This document shows positions 11,041 to 22,641 of a stretch of 64,000 bases of DNA, one piece after another. How positions within the stretch are numbered: position 1 is the stretch's first letter; every line of letters starts with the position of its first letter. Source of the DNA: Linanthus parryae. Taxonomy: Eukaryota > Streptophyta > Magnoliopsida > Ericales > Polemoniaceae. The translations under genes and the position numbers were made by a program. The notes below the pieces were generated by a model. The model saw only the letters and a program-made list of their open reading frames with translations, was not told where the DNA came from and searched no databases. The stretch lies in assembly GCA_023055425.1 (NCBI GenBank), contig JALGPY010000002.1:120540088-120604087 (forward strand), written 5' to 3'.

Positions 11041-13509
11041 TCTGCCTGTTCTTCGTGCCTCATAAACCTAACCCGAATCTGGCTATAGAAATTTGAGTTT
11101 TTAAGTTTTCACACTCTTTAGACAAATCCTATACCGTTGCGTATATATTTACACGAGGATTCTAGAAATATAAGATTCTAATTTTTTGGACAAAAGTAGT
11201 GAAAGATATGATCGTTTTAAGATTCGCGATTATACTAATCTAGACGTGCAGATCTGATTAGTAATCCGTTTTTTTTCAAAGTTGTTAAAATTACACTTTA
11301 AACACATAATTGGACTGGACCACCACGTGGCGTTCGATTCAACAAGTGCTGGCGCGGCAACCCAGCGAGGATGGCGTGATACGAAGGCGGACGCGCCCAC
11401 GCGCAGTGGCGCGTGAGGGTGCGTGCGGCCTCCTCCGGCCACCATATTTGTCCGATTTTTTGTTCTGAGTACTTCAAATTAAATTCCTTTTTTCTGGGAT
11501 AGTTTTCATAATTTTTGGAACACCTAAAAAGTTTATTATTTTCCAAATTAATGAATTAGTGTTTAGCACACTTTCCGAGGCAATTAGGCTACCTTAAACA
11601 CACAGTTTTCAGCCCAATTTTTTTCTGGAGACTAAGGTCATTTTTCTTACAGTCTACCATAGGTGGTGAGACCATAGTAGGTTTGGAGCATGATTTTATT
11701 ATTTATAATAATTAGATTATTACTTATTAATTTCTAGTAATTAGAGTTTAATCCTGGAAAATTTCAGAAAATTTTAGAATGGTTGTTATTCTGTTTTACA
11801 TATTATTGTGGGTTGAATGGAGTGTTTGGTGCATGGATGTGGCATAGATGTGGTTGTTTCATTTATGTTTTTGGTTTTGATTATGTAATCAAAATACGGC
11901 CTGCATGACGTGCCTCTCTACATACTCTATTTTCTTATCTTCTCAACCAATCGCCTCTTGAGAGGTTCTTCTTAATAGAAATAAGATAGCTAGTGAAGAT
12001 TGAAGATAGAAGCTTCAAGAGAGGTGACCAAGCTAAAAGACATGGAGCATGGTGCATGGAGAAAATTGACGAATACAAGGACTTCAGAATGGCTTTCTCA
12101 AAAGGCGAGGATGCATGAAGTAAGGATTCAATATTTGCACAAGAGGTGTTCTTATTTATGAGAATGCACCTTAGGGGTCACATCCATGCATATTTATTTA
12201 TGGTTATGCTTGTTTTATGTTACAACTGCATGTGATTGGATATATATGTATATCATCGTATAACCTCGCATGTTAAAGAATTAAAACAAAAGAGCTCACA
12301 TTAGTAGACATGGTTGGAATTAATAGGGAATCATAAGTGACGAGATTTGATTCCTAGGATATACAATAGGTTTTGGTGTCTCATGTTTTGGAGCTAAGAA
12401 AATGCTAGTATTAATTTCCTAAGTAATGTCTCAAATCAATCTTGTCTGAATCGAAACTATGAGGGCTAAATGGTGATAACAACGACGTGACGTGTCGTCA
12501 AACTATGTAACCATCTGTTGGACATAGGTTGTCGAACCACCTACAAACATGGTCGAACCTGTGATGATTAGTTGTTACAGCATCACATAGACATTATCTT
12601 AAGGCTCACCAATAGTGGCAGGCAGCAGTCAAGATAATGTCGTAGAGCATGCTATGCCTGGGGTGGGGAAATGACCTCATCGGCAAGTTCAAGACCACCT
12701 TGAAATTCAAGGATTGTAGGAGTTTCCATTTGCGTACATTGATTGTGAGTAATGACCCGTAAATCCCGCCTTACTTATGAGTAGTGACGCAAGTTATAAT
12801 AGTGAGAACTCGACGATAACGTCTGAGAGCCATGCCATTTATGACCAAAGAGTAAGAGGATGCCAGGTATATGTTATCCGATTAGCAACTAATGTAGTTG
12901 TTGCGATCTCTTCCACGTTTCATGGAGTGCCATGAAGATGTATATGACACACTTTATGAGTGTCAAGATGTATTTCTGAGATCAAACATCGCTTGGTTCT
13001 AGGATCTAAGTAAACAGAGTATGCTACAGAATACTACTTTGACATACTTCTGAAGTTTAAGCGATTAGTGATTGCTAATATTGGAGGTGACGTATCAATG
13101 GCAGATAGAATCCCTAGCCCGGTTTTGAGACCGTGAGGCAAAATGGAAGAGGAAGGATAAGGACGTATAGGAGAAATAGTGGTCCAGGACCAATAGCTCA
13201 AAACTGGAAAACGCAAAGGGGGGAAAAAGAGATTTCCTAGGACTAGAGATAAGGCCACAGCTGGCGCTAGTCTTTGTTCTAGGGTTTCGTTCATGGATCC
13301 AAAGGATTATCTTTGAGGGGATAGCCGCCAAAATTTACTTTTGGTCACAGTTTCACTTTCGAACTGGTTATGTTATGACTTTGCGTTCTTGTATTCTAGC
13401 AACATGATGCCTCAAAATCTTTAAATATAACCTCTAGAGTAGTGACTGAGATTTTGATGCATGGCGCTTGATTAAGACACACAATGATATAAAATGATGT
13501 TCATGATAG
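11041..13509 (+). other. Leader and presumed gag region of the Copia element, unreadable
   Basis: No frame longer than 90 codons and no recognisable gag motif. A short GC-rich patch occurs at 11310-11450. By position this should be the 5' UTR and gag of the Copia element, but I cannot show homology. Confidence 0.3.
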
Positions 13510-14279
13510 CTAGAGCAGGTCTGCTTGGAACGTTGTCCAAGGTACCCTTACCTGTGTGTGATTCTTGCCTTACATAGAAGGAAAAACGCAAACCATCCTG
13601 TAAAGAATTTAGGACTAATTGAGTTTTTACATCTTATTCATTTATTTTTTGTGTTCCATTAGTTGTTAGAGCTAAGACATGGTGCTTACTATTCCATCAC
13701 ATTCGTAGATCACTGTAGCGTCTCAACTATGTGTGCTAGATGCCACATAATTCAGAGGCACCAGAGTGCTTCAGACATGTGTCTACGATAGGTAGAGAAC
13801 CATCTGGAAAAGAGAATATATCTTTGTAAAGAACGAGACTGCGAGTATCTATATGAGAAAAGCTATGTGATGAGAAAGGAATAGTAAGGCAGTTGGCCAT
13901 TCCCCACACTCCGCAACAGGATGATGTAGCGGATATGAGGAATATCATACTGTAAGAGATGGTTTGATGTATCATAGTGCGTGCAAAATACACATCCCTA
14001 TTTTGAGAAGATGCTTTGCTAACGGCTGTGGGAATACTCAACCAAGTGTCCACCAAGTCCGTAGCCACTACACCCTACGAGATGTGGACCAAAAGGCAAC
14101 CTAAATCAGGTAACATTAGGCCATGGGGATTGGAAGCTTATGTGCTAAAAAAATTTCCAAAAGGATTGGAAGTTGGACCTAGATGGAAGAAGTGTGTCTT
14201 CACGGGAAAAACGTATCTTCTTATGCTATTCAGAGTACTCCAAGGGTTGCGTATTCGTGACGCAACCGCCGGTAAGTAG
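13510..14279 (+). pseudogene. Copia pre-integrase/integrase remnant
   Basis: In shifting frames the stretch reads as the GAG-pre-integrase tail (a CDSCL-like block near 13555), then a segment like ARHGAYYSITFVDH near 13667, and then an open part at 14016-14279 with LTAVGILNQVSTKSV, TTPYEMWT and a WGLEAYV block. These are typical consecutive landmarks of a Ty1/copia integrase core and its C-terminal side. The enzyme would insert element cDNA. Several stops and frameshifts separate the blocks, so it is inactive. The C-terminal side differs from the second Copia fragment at 23290, so the two are separate elements. Confidence 0.65.
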
Positions 14280-15530
14280 TGTAACGTAAATGGGTTCACG
14301 AGATATAGGATTTCTCAAAGGAGATTTCCAAAAGAAGGGAAAGGTTTATAGAGATGATGATCTCTGTGAGCATGGAGGAACCGCTGGAAGACACCCGTTC
14401 CTTAGTCGATTATGAGGAGTAGTTCCTCAGGATCCTTAGGATAGTTGGAGTGACTTTCCAAGTGAGGTGCCCATCCATATGTATGAGAGCAAATTATGAT
14501 CCTACCGTGCAAAGGAATTTCTCGTAGGAGCATACCCCCATCGACTGGTTAAGATCGAAAGGATGATCTTTAGGGTCACATTGCATAAGCGATATGGTAG
14601 AATCCTAGGCCTTATCGTTCCATAATTTTGAAGAATGAAAAGTAACATTTACAGGAGGAGTCTATAAGGGGCCAACCAAGTTTGAGGCTAGGTTGACTTT
14701 TTGGCTGGATGCAAGACTATTGGAAATCATTGGGTTTGAGAGTCGAGCAAAGACGCAGAAAAAAAAGCATAGTAAGGCATATGACTTGCGTAGAAGCAAA
14801 AATTCCTACACAAGACGCAGAAGGAGTGTCGACATCGATGAGAAATTCTCCCAAGTCGGGTAGTGAGAGTTTGCGTCGATCCGACGAGGTATTCTCCCAA
14901 ATTGGGTAGCGAGAATTGCGTTGGTTCAACGAGATATCCTCCTCAAAGGATTGAGTGGCGAGAATAATAATGATTCTCTTAATATCAGCTATAGTTTTGA
15001 TGATGGAATTAAATCTCCATTCTCGATAAACGTGATGAATGAATTTCTCATTTGAGAAATCTGAGAGGTGATCTGTTTGACTCCGCCACAGGATTTAGAG
15101 ACGTAAGGTCAAATTCACAAACGAGTGCAAGCTAATCAAGTGCATGTGTAGTATTTCATCAGGGGATCATTTACGACATGTTTACGATAACAACAGATGA
15201 AAAACATTGCATGTCACTCTCACTAGTAGAGAGTTAATGATCATGTCACTTCACATCGATGACACACTAATGGCCAGTGGAGCTTGAGAACTGTTTCACA
15301 TCCACTATAGGATGGTTATCCTCTTGTTTTGCGATAGAGGATATTGGTAGGGCGAGAATTATTCTCGTTCGTTCATGGAAATGTATTTGTATTCAAGATA
15401 AATATATTGTTTTGACCTTATCAGATTTTGGATAGACTTATCACCAAAAATTGATCACATCCCCTTCCTTTTCTTTGAATTTATCACCCTTTTTATTTAG
15501 GGCTGAATAATGGACGAATTATTTATATAA
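14280..15530 (+). pseudogene. Copia RT-region remnant, mostly unreadable
   Basis: Only one block is recognisable: near 15245-15290 the + strand reads IMSLHIDDTLMASG, which resembles the catalytic YVDD segment of Copia reverse transcriptase. The remainder is littered with stops. Three diverged copies of a GTCGATCCGACGAGGTATTCTCCC-like segment (for instance near 14872-14900 and 14914-14940) form a short direct repeat. Confidence 0.4.
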
Positions 15531-15680
15531 TTGGCAAAATTTCAGTGCCAAAAAATACCCCTCGTGATTTGAGCAAGAGGGATGCGGCTCTTGTGCTCCC
15601 CTTAAGTATTCGTGATTTGCGCAAAAACTTATTTCCTCTTGCACAAATCACGAGGGATATTCGTTGGCACGTAAATATCG
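15531..15680. repeat. Foldback (MITE-like) inverted repeat
   Basis: The left arm (about 15531-15581) contains CAGTGCCAAAAAATACCCC, then CTCGTGATTTGAGCAAGAGG. The right arm (about 15634-15680) is its imperfect reverse complement, CCTCTTGCACAAATCACGAGG then ATATTCGTTGGCAC. The loop is about 50 bases. A third partial copy of CGTGATTTGCGCA lies in the loop at 15610. The right arm runs into the start of the LTR-like repeat at 15661. Confidence 0.65.
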
Positions 15681-15910
15681 CCAGCATATTTATATATATA
15701 AATTATATATAAATTCGTTTTAGTTCCCAACATGCAGAAAAGGGAATTAAAATTAAATGAATCTGGACTGTATTTGATTAACAAGTCAAAGTCCAAATTC
15801 ATCAACAGATTAAAAAAACCTTATCTGTTGAATATCTGGCAAATCACCAGGAGATAACCTGGGTTTTTTAAATTTAAATCAATGCTTTATCTCCTGAACT
15901 GAAGGGGTAG
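15661..15910 (+). repeat. Left arm of a large inverted repeat (LTR-like end)
   Basis: The segment starts with TTGGCACGTAAATATCGCCA and runs to ATCTCCTGAACT. It is the reverse complement of 23020-23290 with moderate divergence and small indels. Shared blocks include CATGCAGAAAAGGGAATTAA, TATTTGATTAACAAGTC, TCTGTTGAATATCTGGCAAAT and TTTATCTCCTGAACT. Homology stops at about 15910, so this copy is shorter than the right one. Confidence 0.75.
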
Positions 15911-17921
15911 TAGACTCTCCCTGTGATAAAGGGAGAAGGAGATAAATCGGACCAGAACCTTGCCTCATAGGTGGGCTAGCTCCCATGAGTTCGCTACAAG
16001 GCCGAGTGCCCTCGAAGATCATATATTCTTTGGTGTACAAGGGAACATAAGGAGCGAGTTCACTCTCCTTGAGTCAACGACGAAGTTGTTTATGTCTTTC
16101 AATTGACGAACCTTTCTTTTCGAGCGGATCACTCTCATTCGAGCGGAGAGCTTCGAAGACCTTGATCTTAAAAGCCGGTTTCTCGGCCTGGGCACCTTTT
16201 TTCGCTCGAGAACCCATTGACAATATGGAAGTAAAAAGGTTACAAATGACTCGGTGAGTATATTGAAGAGAAAATTGAATGATGATGTTAATGATAAAAT
16301 AAAGGGCAGCCTACATGAGCAACGACATAAGCCGAATGGTCGACCCAAACCTCGAGAGTATACGGGCCTGCAGAGGTGACCCAAAATCCAGAGGATATGA
16401 GATAATATGCTCGACCAAAATCCCGAAGGATACGGGCCTGGTTTTTTACCCAAACCCAGCAAGTATGAGCCTGAATTTGCGACCCAACATCCTAAGGATA
16501 TGAGCCGTTTAGAGCCTGAAATCCGAAAGCAGATGAGTATGTTTTTCCAACCCAAAATCCCAAAGGGCATGAGCTTGCATGGAACTCGAAGTGTTAACAT
16601 ACACATGTGTGTTTGAAATGAATACAAGCGGGCATGTCATGTAAGATACTTGGTGCGCAAAGAAGCATAAGTCGATGGAGGCGAACAAGAAATAAAGTGG
16701 GCAGATGGAAAATAAAATACAGCAATGCGACATGTCCTGAAGGCATTTTAGACAAGATGAAAGAAGGGGCAGTGAAATACAATCCGCTTAACGGTGCCTC
16801 TTTTCATGGTCAGCGGTGCGTGTTTTCATGGCAAATTACATGATTTTTTATGCGCCTATGTTCGCCATGACATATGAAGGAAGCATTTGAGATTCATACA
16901 TGACGGATTAAGTTTTCTTCAGCTGGCAAATTTAAAAGCTAATTAGATCATGCTTTAGATAAAAGTGCTAAAAACAAAGGTGAGTAAGCAGGAATCAAGA
17001 TTAGATTTCAGCTTCAGGATTTCAAGAAAAAATCATGTGCAGCTCATTTTATGATTTTTAGAAGGGGTTATGTTCGTACCTGAAAAAGAATAGCAAGAAA
17101 TGAGTAGAACAGCAGTATAAGCTGACAGAAGCAACAGCGGTAGAGGAAAAAAAAAACAGCAATTCTCTTTGAAATTTGGGTGGCCAAATGTTGAAATAAA
17201 GTCACCCAGCAAAGGTGCTTTTATAAAGAGATAAAAAACCGAGTTCCTAAAAGAATTAGGACTCCTAAGCCCAATCAAAAAAGTCATTTGAGGACTCAAA
17301 AATCCGCAGCAGAAGTGAAAAATGAGTCCTAAGAGGACTCTGAAAAACCCTCAGCTGATGGGTTGTGGGTCCAACGCCCCGAAATCCCTCCGGCGAAGCA
17401 AAATACCCCAATGGCTAGGGTTCAAAGCCCAACAACCCCTTTGGCCAAGCCGGTACGAGTCTCCGAAGCTCATTGGGACGAAGACATGGTGGCTAGGGAT
17501 AGAAAATAAATCCCTCTTCGCAGCCAAGAAACGGTTACGGCAATACCAGTAGGGGTCCGCTTCAAACAGGGGAAACCGAAGGGCAAACAAAATGCAAAAC
17601 CGATGTTGCAAAAAAACGTCGCATCAAATGTATTGTAGGCAATCGAGAAGGCCTTAGGAGAAAACAGTTACTCTGGAAAGAAGAGTGAATCTCCTATATT
17701 CTCACTACGTGAAAATAAAGGGAAGGTTAAAATGGTTGAAAATCAACTGACTTCTTCAGCACCAACCGAAAAGAAATTGATGGTGGTGATACTATTAGAA
17801 TAAGGTGAGGACCGTCACTCGGTCCATGACCGGGGGCCTTGAAGCTCGAATTTTTATAAACCCGTTATTTGAGGGGGGCGATTAAAGTTCCACCACAAAG
17901 AGAGACGGTGCGGTATCGGTC
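15911..17921. other. Non-coding region with degenerate tandem repeats
   Basis: No convincing ORF. It precedes a Tat-like gag and may be a long leader. A tandem array lies at 16335-16580 (listed separately). A run of short phrases like CCCCGAAATCCCTCCGGCGAAGC and CCCCAATGGCTAGGG lies at 17370-17460. Confidence 0.4.
16335..16580 (+). repeat. Degenerate tandem array, about 35-bp units
   Basis: About six diverged units repeat the pattern GACCCAAAATCC..AGGATATGAGCCTG, starting near 16340, 16377, 16411, 16448, 16480 and 16550. Unit length varies between about 33 and 65 bases. Tat-lineage non-coding regions are known to carry such arrays and to seed satellites. Confidence 0.6.
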
Positions 17922-19340
17922 ATGATGACCGACGTCGATGATGATGAAGAATCGACGCAAAACCAACTCGTTGCGCTCCAAGAGCAGTTGGAGCGGAAAA
18001 ATAAAGAAATGGTATCCATGGCTGAGGAGATGAAGACCTTGCAAGCGCAACTAGCAAGCCTCGGAAGTGGAACAAGCTCTGGACCTCCTAGGCAAGTCAT
18101 CCCACCTACAACACAAGGAGTATCGCAAGGCATGCAAGCAACTCCGCGATTCGAGACCCCCAACGCATCCTACCCGGACATCCAAGACATAGGAATCAAC
18201 GGTTTTAGCCCAATGCTAATGACGTTGATCGATGACATGGTTACAAAGAGAGTCCAAAAATTTAGAGAGAAAGATGAAAAAGGGTTATAAGTAATTACGA
18301 AACCCTATCCATCATGGGTAGATAAGGTTTCCTTCCCTACAGGGTATGTTCAACCAGATTTCAAAATGTTAAATGGAACCGGTGACCCGAGACAGCACTT
18401 GGCATACTTTCCCTCAAGAAGCGGACCCATTGCACACAATGAAGACCTGTGCTTGCAATTGTTTGTGTAGTCATTGGAGGACGCCAGATTTACATGGTAC
18501 TCCCAATTTCCTCAAACAGTTCTGCAATACCCAAAGAAGAGTTGGGGTACAGAACTAATTGAAACTAAGCAACGAGACAACGAACTAGTCACGGAATTTA
18601 TAGCAAGGTTGAGAGCCCTTACCTTTGCTTGTTCTCAAAAGTTCACGCAGAAAAGAACTCATAAGGATGTGTCTTAAATACTTTAGGCATGATTTGTCCA
18701 TCTCCTTGATGGCACAGTCCTTTGACGATTTCAATGACCTATGCACCAAAGCCCATGATATGGAACTCCATCTCGGGAAGAGAAGGAGATCGAGGTTTTT
18801 AGACAAAACCGAATCCTCAACGGCCACAGTGGTCGAGACCAAGAGGAAGAATCCTATGGTTGTGGGGGTTAAGAAACTAGCAGAGACAAGAAGGTCATTT
18901 ATTCAAGAAAGATTGAGAAAGACGTATTCTTTCTACGATGGCCTTGTGGAAGATCTGTTCGGGGACCTTGTTGAACAAGATTTGATTGTGCTTCAGAAGC
19001 TAAGAGGCCACACGAAGTGGGGAGGACTGATGACCCTAAACATTGTCCATACCACAGAATAATCGGGCATTGCCTAAAGGATTTCTTTGTGTTAAAGGAC
19101 AAGATCCAAGAGTTTCTAGACTCTAAAATCATTGAGCTACCTCCGTCGGAGAGGCTGGCAGCGAATGCCACCACCCTTCACGAAGAAAATGGAGGCGAGT
19201 GGACAATCTATAAATCAAGAAGATCGAGGAATAGCCGCGATGCAAAGGGAAAAAGTCAAAACATGTCCAGCACCCCGAGAGCAACTGCCAAAACTAAGAA
19301 GGCATCCAAGCCGGGAATGAAAAAGCCACTAAGATAATAC
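17922..19340 (+). pseudogene. Tat-like gag, first core and C-terminal part
   Basis: The open part at 17922-18290 encodes an acidic N-terminus with a predicted coiled coil (NQLVALQEQLERKNKEM). After a stop, frames at 18295-18640 encode a gag core with PYPSWVDKVSFPTGY, PDFKMLNGTGDPRQH and SLEDARFTWYS, then TKQRDNELVTEFIARLRAL. A further block at 18666-19062 and 19017-19337 ends with HCPYHRIIGHCLKDFFVLKD, the Cys/His block seen at the gag C-terminus of Tat/Ogre-type elements. At least three stops or frame changes interrupt it. Gag would form the virus-like particle and bind the RNA. Confidence 0.65.
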
Positions 19341-19709
19341 AAGGAAGGATCGTGGGAGCAAGTTCATCGGGACCCTGTAGTGCTGGAAGAGTTCATGCCA
19401 CCCCAGTATCAGAATCCTGAAATGATTTTGCGGCTCGAATAAAGGATCAGCCCAATTGTGATGCCATGTTTGGCCGTCACAGACCAAGGGGTTGAGACGA
19501 GAGAGGAAGAAAAGACTCCTCCAAATGATAACTCTACACCCACAATGCCTGGATTCAGCCCGGTTCCTTTGGACTATTACATGAACTCTCTGAGACGGCC
19601 CTACATCTCTAGTGAAAATGATATGGGAAACCAAAGTAAAGCACGAAGATGCTTATAGTTTTGCGAGAAAGAGAATAAGTCTCCCCAGAACTCGGAAAAT
19701 GGAGTCTAT

Positions 19710-20459
19710 GTGGTTCGATCGAATGATAGCGAGGTGAGGTTAAACTACCCTTTAGTTAGCTCCCCTCCTTACTCACCAACTAAAGTACAAGACTCGGACA
19801 ACATCCTTGAGCTTTTTCCATGTAATGTCATAAAAATCGACGTTGACTTCATCGGAAGAACGGTTTACGGGATCCATAAGACTACGATAAGACATGTCAT
19901 GGAATCATGGACCGGAGATGACGAGGCCCGACTATCCATAGCACTAAATGAAAATATTCTTGATGTACCTATCATGCCAAAGGGAAACCCATATCCGCGT
20001 TGGGTGGATAGTATCCCATTCCCAGCTGGGTATGCGATACCCATCTTTCCTACCTACATCAGAGTGGGATGCCTGACGCGTCATGTGATTCGTTATCTCG
20101 CTATATTTGGGAACACGATAAGCAATCAAGCTTTTCTCATGCGAAAATTTGTCCTCTCTTTGGAGGAGCAAGAAGAAGATTGGTACTTCAGTCTCCCGAG
20201 AAACGCCATCGCTGACTGGGATACCATGGCAGAGAGTTTTTATAAAAGGTTCTACCCTGCAAGCCGCCTTGATGACCATCAGTCTTTAGTTGGCTCGGTG
20301 AACATGGTTCAAATCAGCGAGGAAGTTAAGGGAGAAAATCAAGTGATCGCCAGTGTATGTCCCGCATTTCTTACGTATAAGAGGCGCGCGAAAGTCAGCA
20401 CGCCTGCAGATACTCATACGCAAACGAAGGGGAAGTTCAACCCGAAGAGGAATAGATAA
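19710..20459 (+). CDS. Second gag-like core of the Tat-like element
   Basis: This open frame of 249 codons has an unrecognised N-terminal 90 residues followed by [36 protein letters not shown] and [18 protein letters not shown]. The order and spacing match the gag core at 18295-18640, so it looks like a second copy of the domain within the same element, between the first gag C-terminus and the protease. It ends with a basic [10 protein letters not shown] tail. Start codon choice is uncertain; the frame opens before 19710. It may be a tandem duplication or the trace of a second nested gag. Confidence 0.55.
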   Translation: MVRSNDSEVRLNYPLVSSPPYSPTKVQDSDNILELFPCNVIKIDVDFIGRTVYGIHKTTIRHVMESWTGDDEARLSIALNENILDVPIMPKGNPYPRWVDSIPFPAGYAIPIFPTYIRVGCLTRHVIRYLAIFGNTISNQAFLMRKFVLSLEEQEEDWYFSLPRNAIADWDTMAESFYKRFYPASRLDDHQSLVGSVNMVQISEEVKGENQVIASVCPAFLTYKRRAKVSTPADTHTQTKGKFNPKRNR

Positions 20460-20950
20460 AGTATGATGTTCTTTCACACCTTAAGAAAATTCCAGCACTC
20501 TTGAGTGTGTTTGATGCCCTTCGGATATCGCCCGAGCTTCGAAAGGCTTTGATATACGCTTTATCCAAGCCATAAGACTTCCATGGGACAGTCACCGACA
20601 GTCAAGAAAGTGTGATCGCATGCATGTCCGTAATCACATTTGGGGACGACGACATGTGCGTCGAGGATGACCGACCATAACCGCCCGCTGTTTATCACCG
20701 GGTCCATCTACGACAACAAAATATCAAGGGTTTTGGAAGATGGAGGGTCAGCTGTGAATTTTTTTCCAAGAAGGGCTTTAAGCTTAATCGGTCTGAAAGT
20801 TTCTCATTTGCAACCGAGTCATTTGGTGATCCAGGGGTTTAACCGAAACGAGCAAAAACGCTTAGGAAAGATCAGGTTGCGTACGAAATTCGGCCAAATT
20901 GAAGACAACACCGAGTTTCTCTAATTGATGTTGATACTTCGTATAATTCA
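20460..20950 (+). pseudogene. Tat-like aspartic protease remnant
   Basis: The preceding linker reads, across frames, as the [20 protein letters not shown] segment usual before the protease in Tat elements. The open part at 20640-20924 contains LEDGGSAVNFFP, the active-site D-G-G-S form of Tat/Ogre proteases, and a HLVIQGFN flap-side motif. It would cut the Gag-Pol polyprotein. Stops on both sides show decay. Confidence 0.6.
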
Positions 20951-22330
20951 ATGCTTCGATGCCCTTGGGTGCATGATAATAGCGTTGTACCCTCAACATC
21001 CCATCAATGTATCAAATTCCCATTACCCTCGCCAAGAAATGTAGGGGTAATCATCGCAGACCATGACCCTTTCAAAGGGGTAAAAGCCTACTACGCTGAC
21101 GCACACTTTTACCAAGTGAAAGAAGAGAAAGAAATATCTAGGCCTATGGTCGGGGTAAGTGATAGGAAACCGCCTCCTGAGAAGACCTTCCGGTACATCC
21201 CAAAGTCTGAAAGGAAACCCAGGGCAAGTTCCTTAGTACCTGTGGACCCAGTTGCAAATTTAAAGATAAATTTCACTTTGCCACTTCAGAAAACCGAATG
21301 CTCTATGGTAGAAAGCTATAGTAAGTTTGTGGTCCCAGCCAAAGGAGAAGACTCCAAGCAGATTCGTTTCCCTGAACTCGGAGATATCGAGAAGAATGGT
21401 TGTGAGACGAGCCAAAGCATGAAGGAGGTGTGCCTGGGATTCCATAAAGCCGTTTTCAGCACAAGAACGACCAAAATGTTAGTAAAAGCAAGCTTCGACC
21501 CTAAAAAGCTTGATGGTAGGGGCTCATTCGTTCGAATATTGACGTCTTCCCAGAGAAAGGATTTAAGAAATGGGACTCCTATCAAAGCCACTAAAGAAGG
21601 CTTAGGAAACACACGACCCAGTGGCTCGGAAGAAGCATCAGTAAATACGACAACTTCTCATGAGGATGCGAGCCTGTATGAAGAAGGAACTAAGACTACT
21701 TCTCAAGAAGAATCCGATTTGAGCGAAGAAGTAGCTAAGCCTGTTCCATTAGAATTAGAAGATAGTGGGCAAGCCACCGTAGATGAACTCCGTGAAGTTA
21801 ATCTGGGTGACGACGTGAACAGAAGGTCGACTTTCATAAATTCCAATATGACGAATGAGGAAGCCTCAAGTTACATCTCTTTAATTAAGGAATATAAATA
21901 TGTTTTCACCTGGAGTTACAAGGAAATGCATGGGCTCGATCAGGAAATAGGCGTACATAGGTTTGCGGTTTCCACAGGAAAGAGGCCTGTGAAACAAGCT
22001 CAAAGACAAACTCGCCCGGAGCTAACCGACCAGATAGAAATGGAGGTGGAGAAGCTCATCAAGGCCGGTTTCATCCGAGAGGTTACGTACCCTACGTGGC
22101 TGGCCAACATAGTTCCCGTGAAGAAGAAGAACGGCCAAATTAGAGTGTGCATCGATTTTCGGAACTTAAACGAAGCATGTCCAAAAGACGACTTCCCCTT
22201 GCCCATAACAGAGCTCTTGGTAGATGCAACCACTGGTTTCAAAACCCTATCTTTCATGGACGGGTATTCAGGGTAAATCAACTTCGGATAGCTCCTGAAG
22301 ACAAATGAATTTAAGATTTGAAGGTGTGAG
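20951..22330 (+). pseudogene. Tat-like reverse transcriptase, 5' part only
   Basis: A 441-codon frame carries a variable Ser/Glu-rich linker, then the RT N-terminus: EMEVEKLIKAGFIREVTYP, WLANIVPVKKKNGQIRVCID, FRNLNEACPKDDFPLP and SFMDGYSG. The frame stops at 22276. A few codons of the next RT block (LRIAPEDK) can be read in a shifted frame to about 22310, after which homology is lost. The catalytic YVDD block, RNase H and integrase are absent, so this is a 3'-truncated element. The KKNGQIRVCID and NEACPKD motifs are typical of the Tat lineage. Confidence 0.75.
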
Positions 22331-22641
22331 TTCCCTATTTCCGTTTTAAGTTTTCGAACCGTTAATTACCTTATACTTATAAGTACCCCTGATTAATAAG
22401 CCAAAAAATAAGATGACAAACAGTATATTATAGGTAAGATGGTAAGATAAGTGAATAAAAATTTCATTTGCTTTAATGAATTATGTAATGACCCTGCTAC
22501 AAACTGTTTTCTAGGAATATTCAGGGAGAAAAAAATTATATTTCTTTTCTAGCCTAGTAACAGGAACCCTTTACCTAGAGAAGTGAATAGCCATTTCCGT
22601 GTCTAGTTCTGGTATGCACTTTGCCTTCGCAAATTGGGTTC
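22331..22641. other. No gene; sequence between Tat RT break and LTR-like repeat
   Basis: AT-rich, no ORF. On the minus strand the segment directly next to 22642 reads GAACCCAATTTGCGAAGGC, which is in the position of a primer-binding site for the minus-strand LTR, but I cannot match it to a tRNA. Confidence 0.3.

Larger units (their letters stand above)
10620..15530 (+). mobile_element. Decayed Copia element
   Basis: An LTR-like segment with a TATA box, an initiator-tRNA-Met-like primer site at 11026, pre-integrase and integrase remnants at 13510-14170 and a YVDD-type RT remnant near 15245 occur in the right order for a Ty1/copia element. All coding blocks contain stops and frameshifts, and no 3' LTR was found. 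The right end is taken as the edge of the foldback at 15531. Confidence 0.6.
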
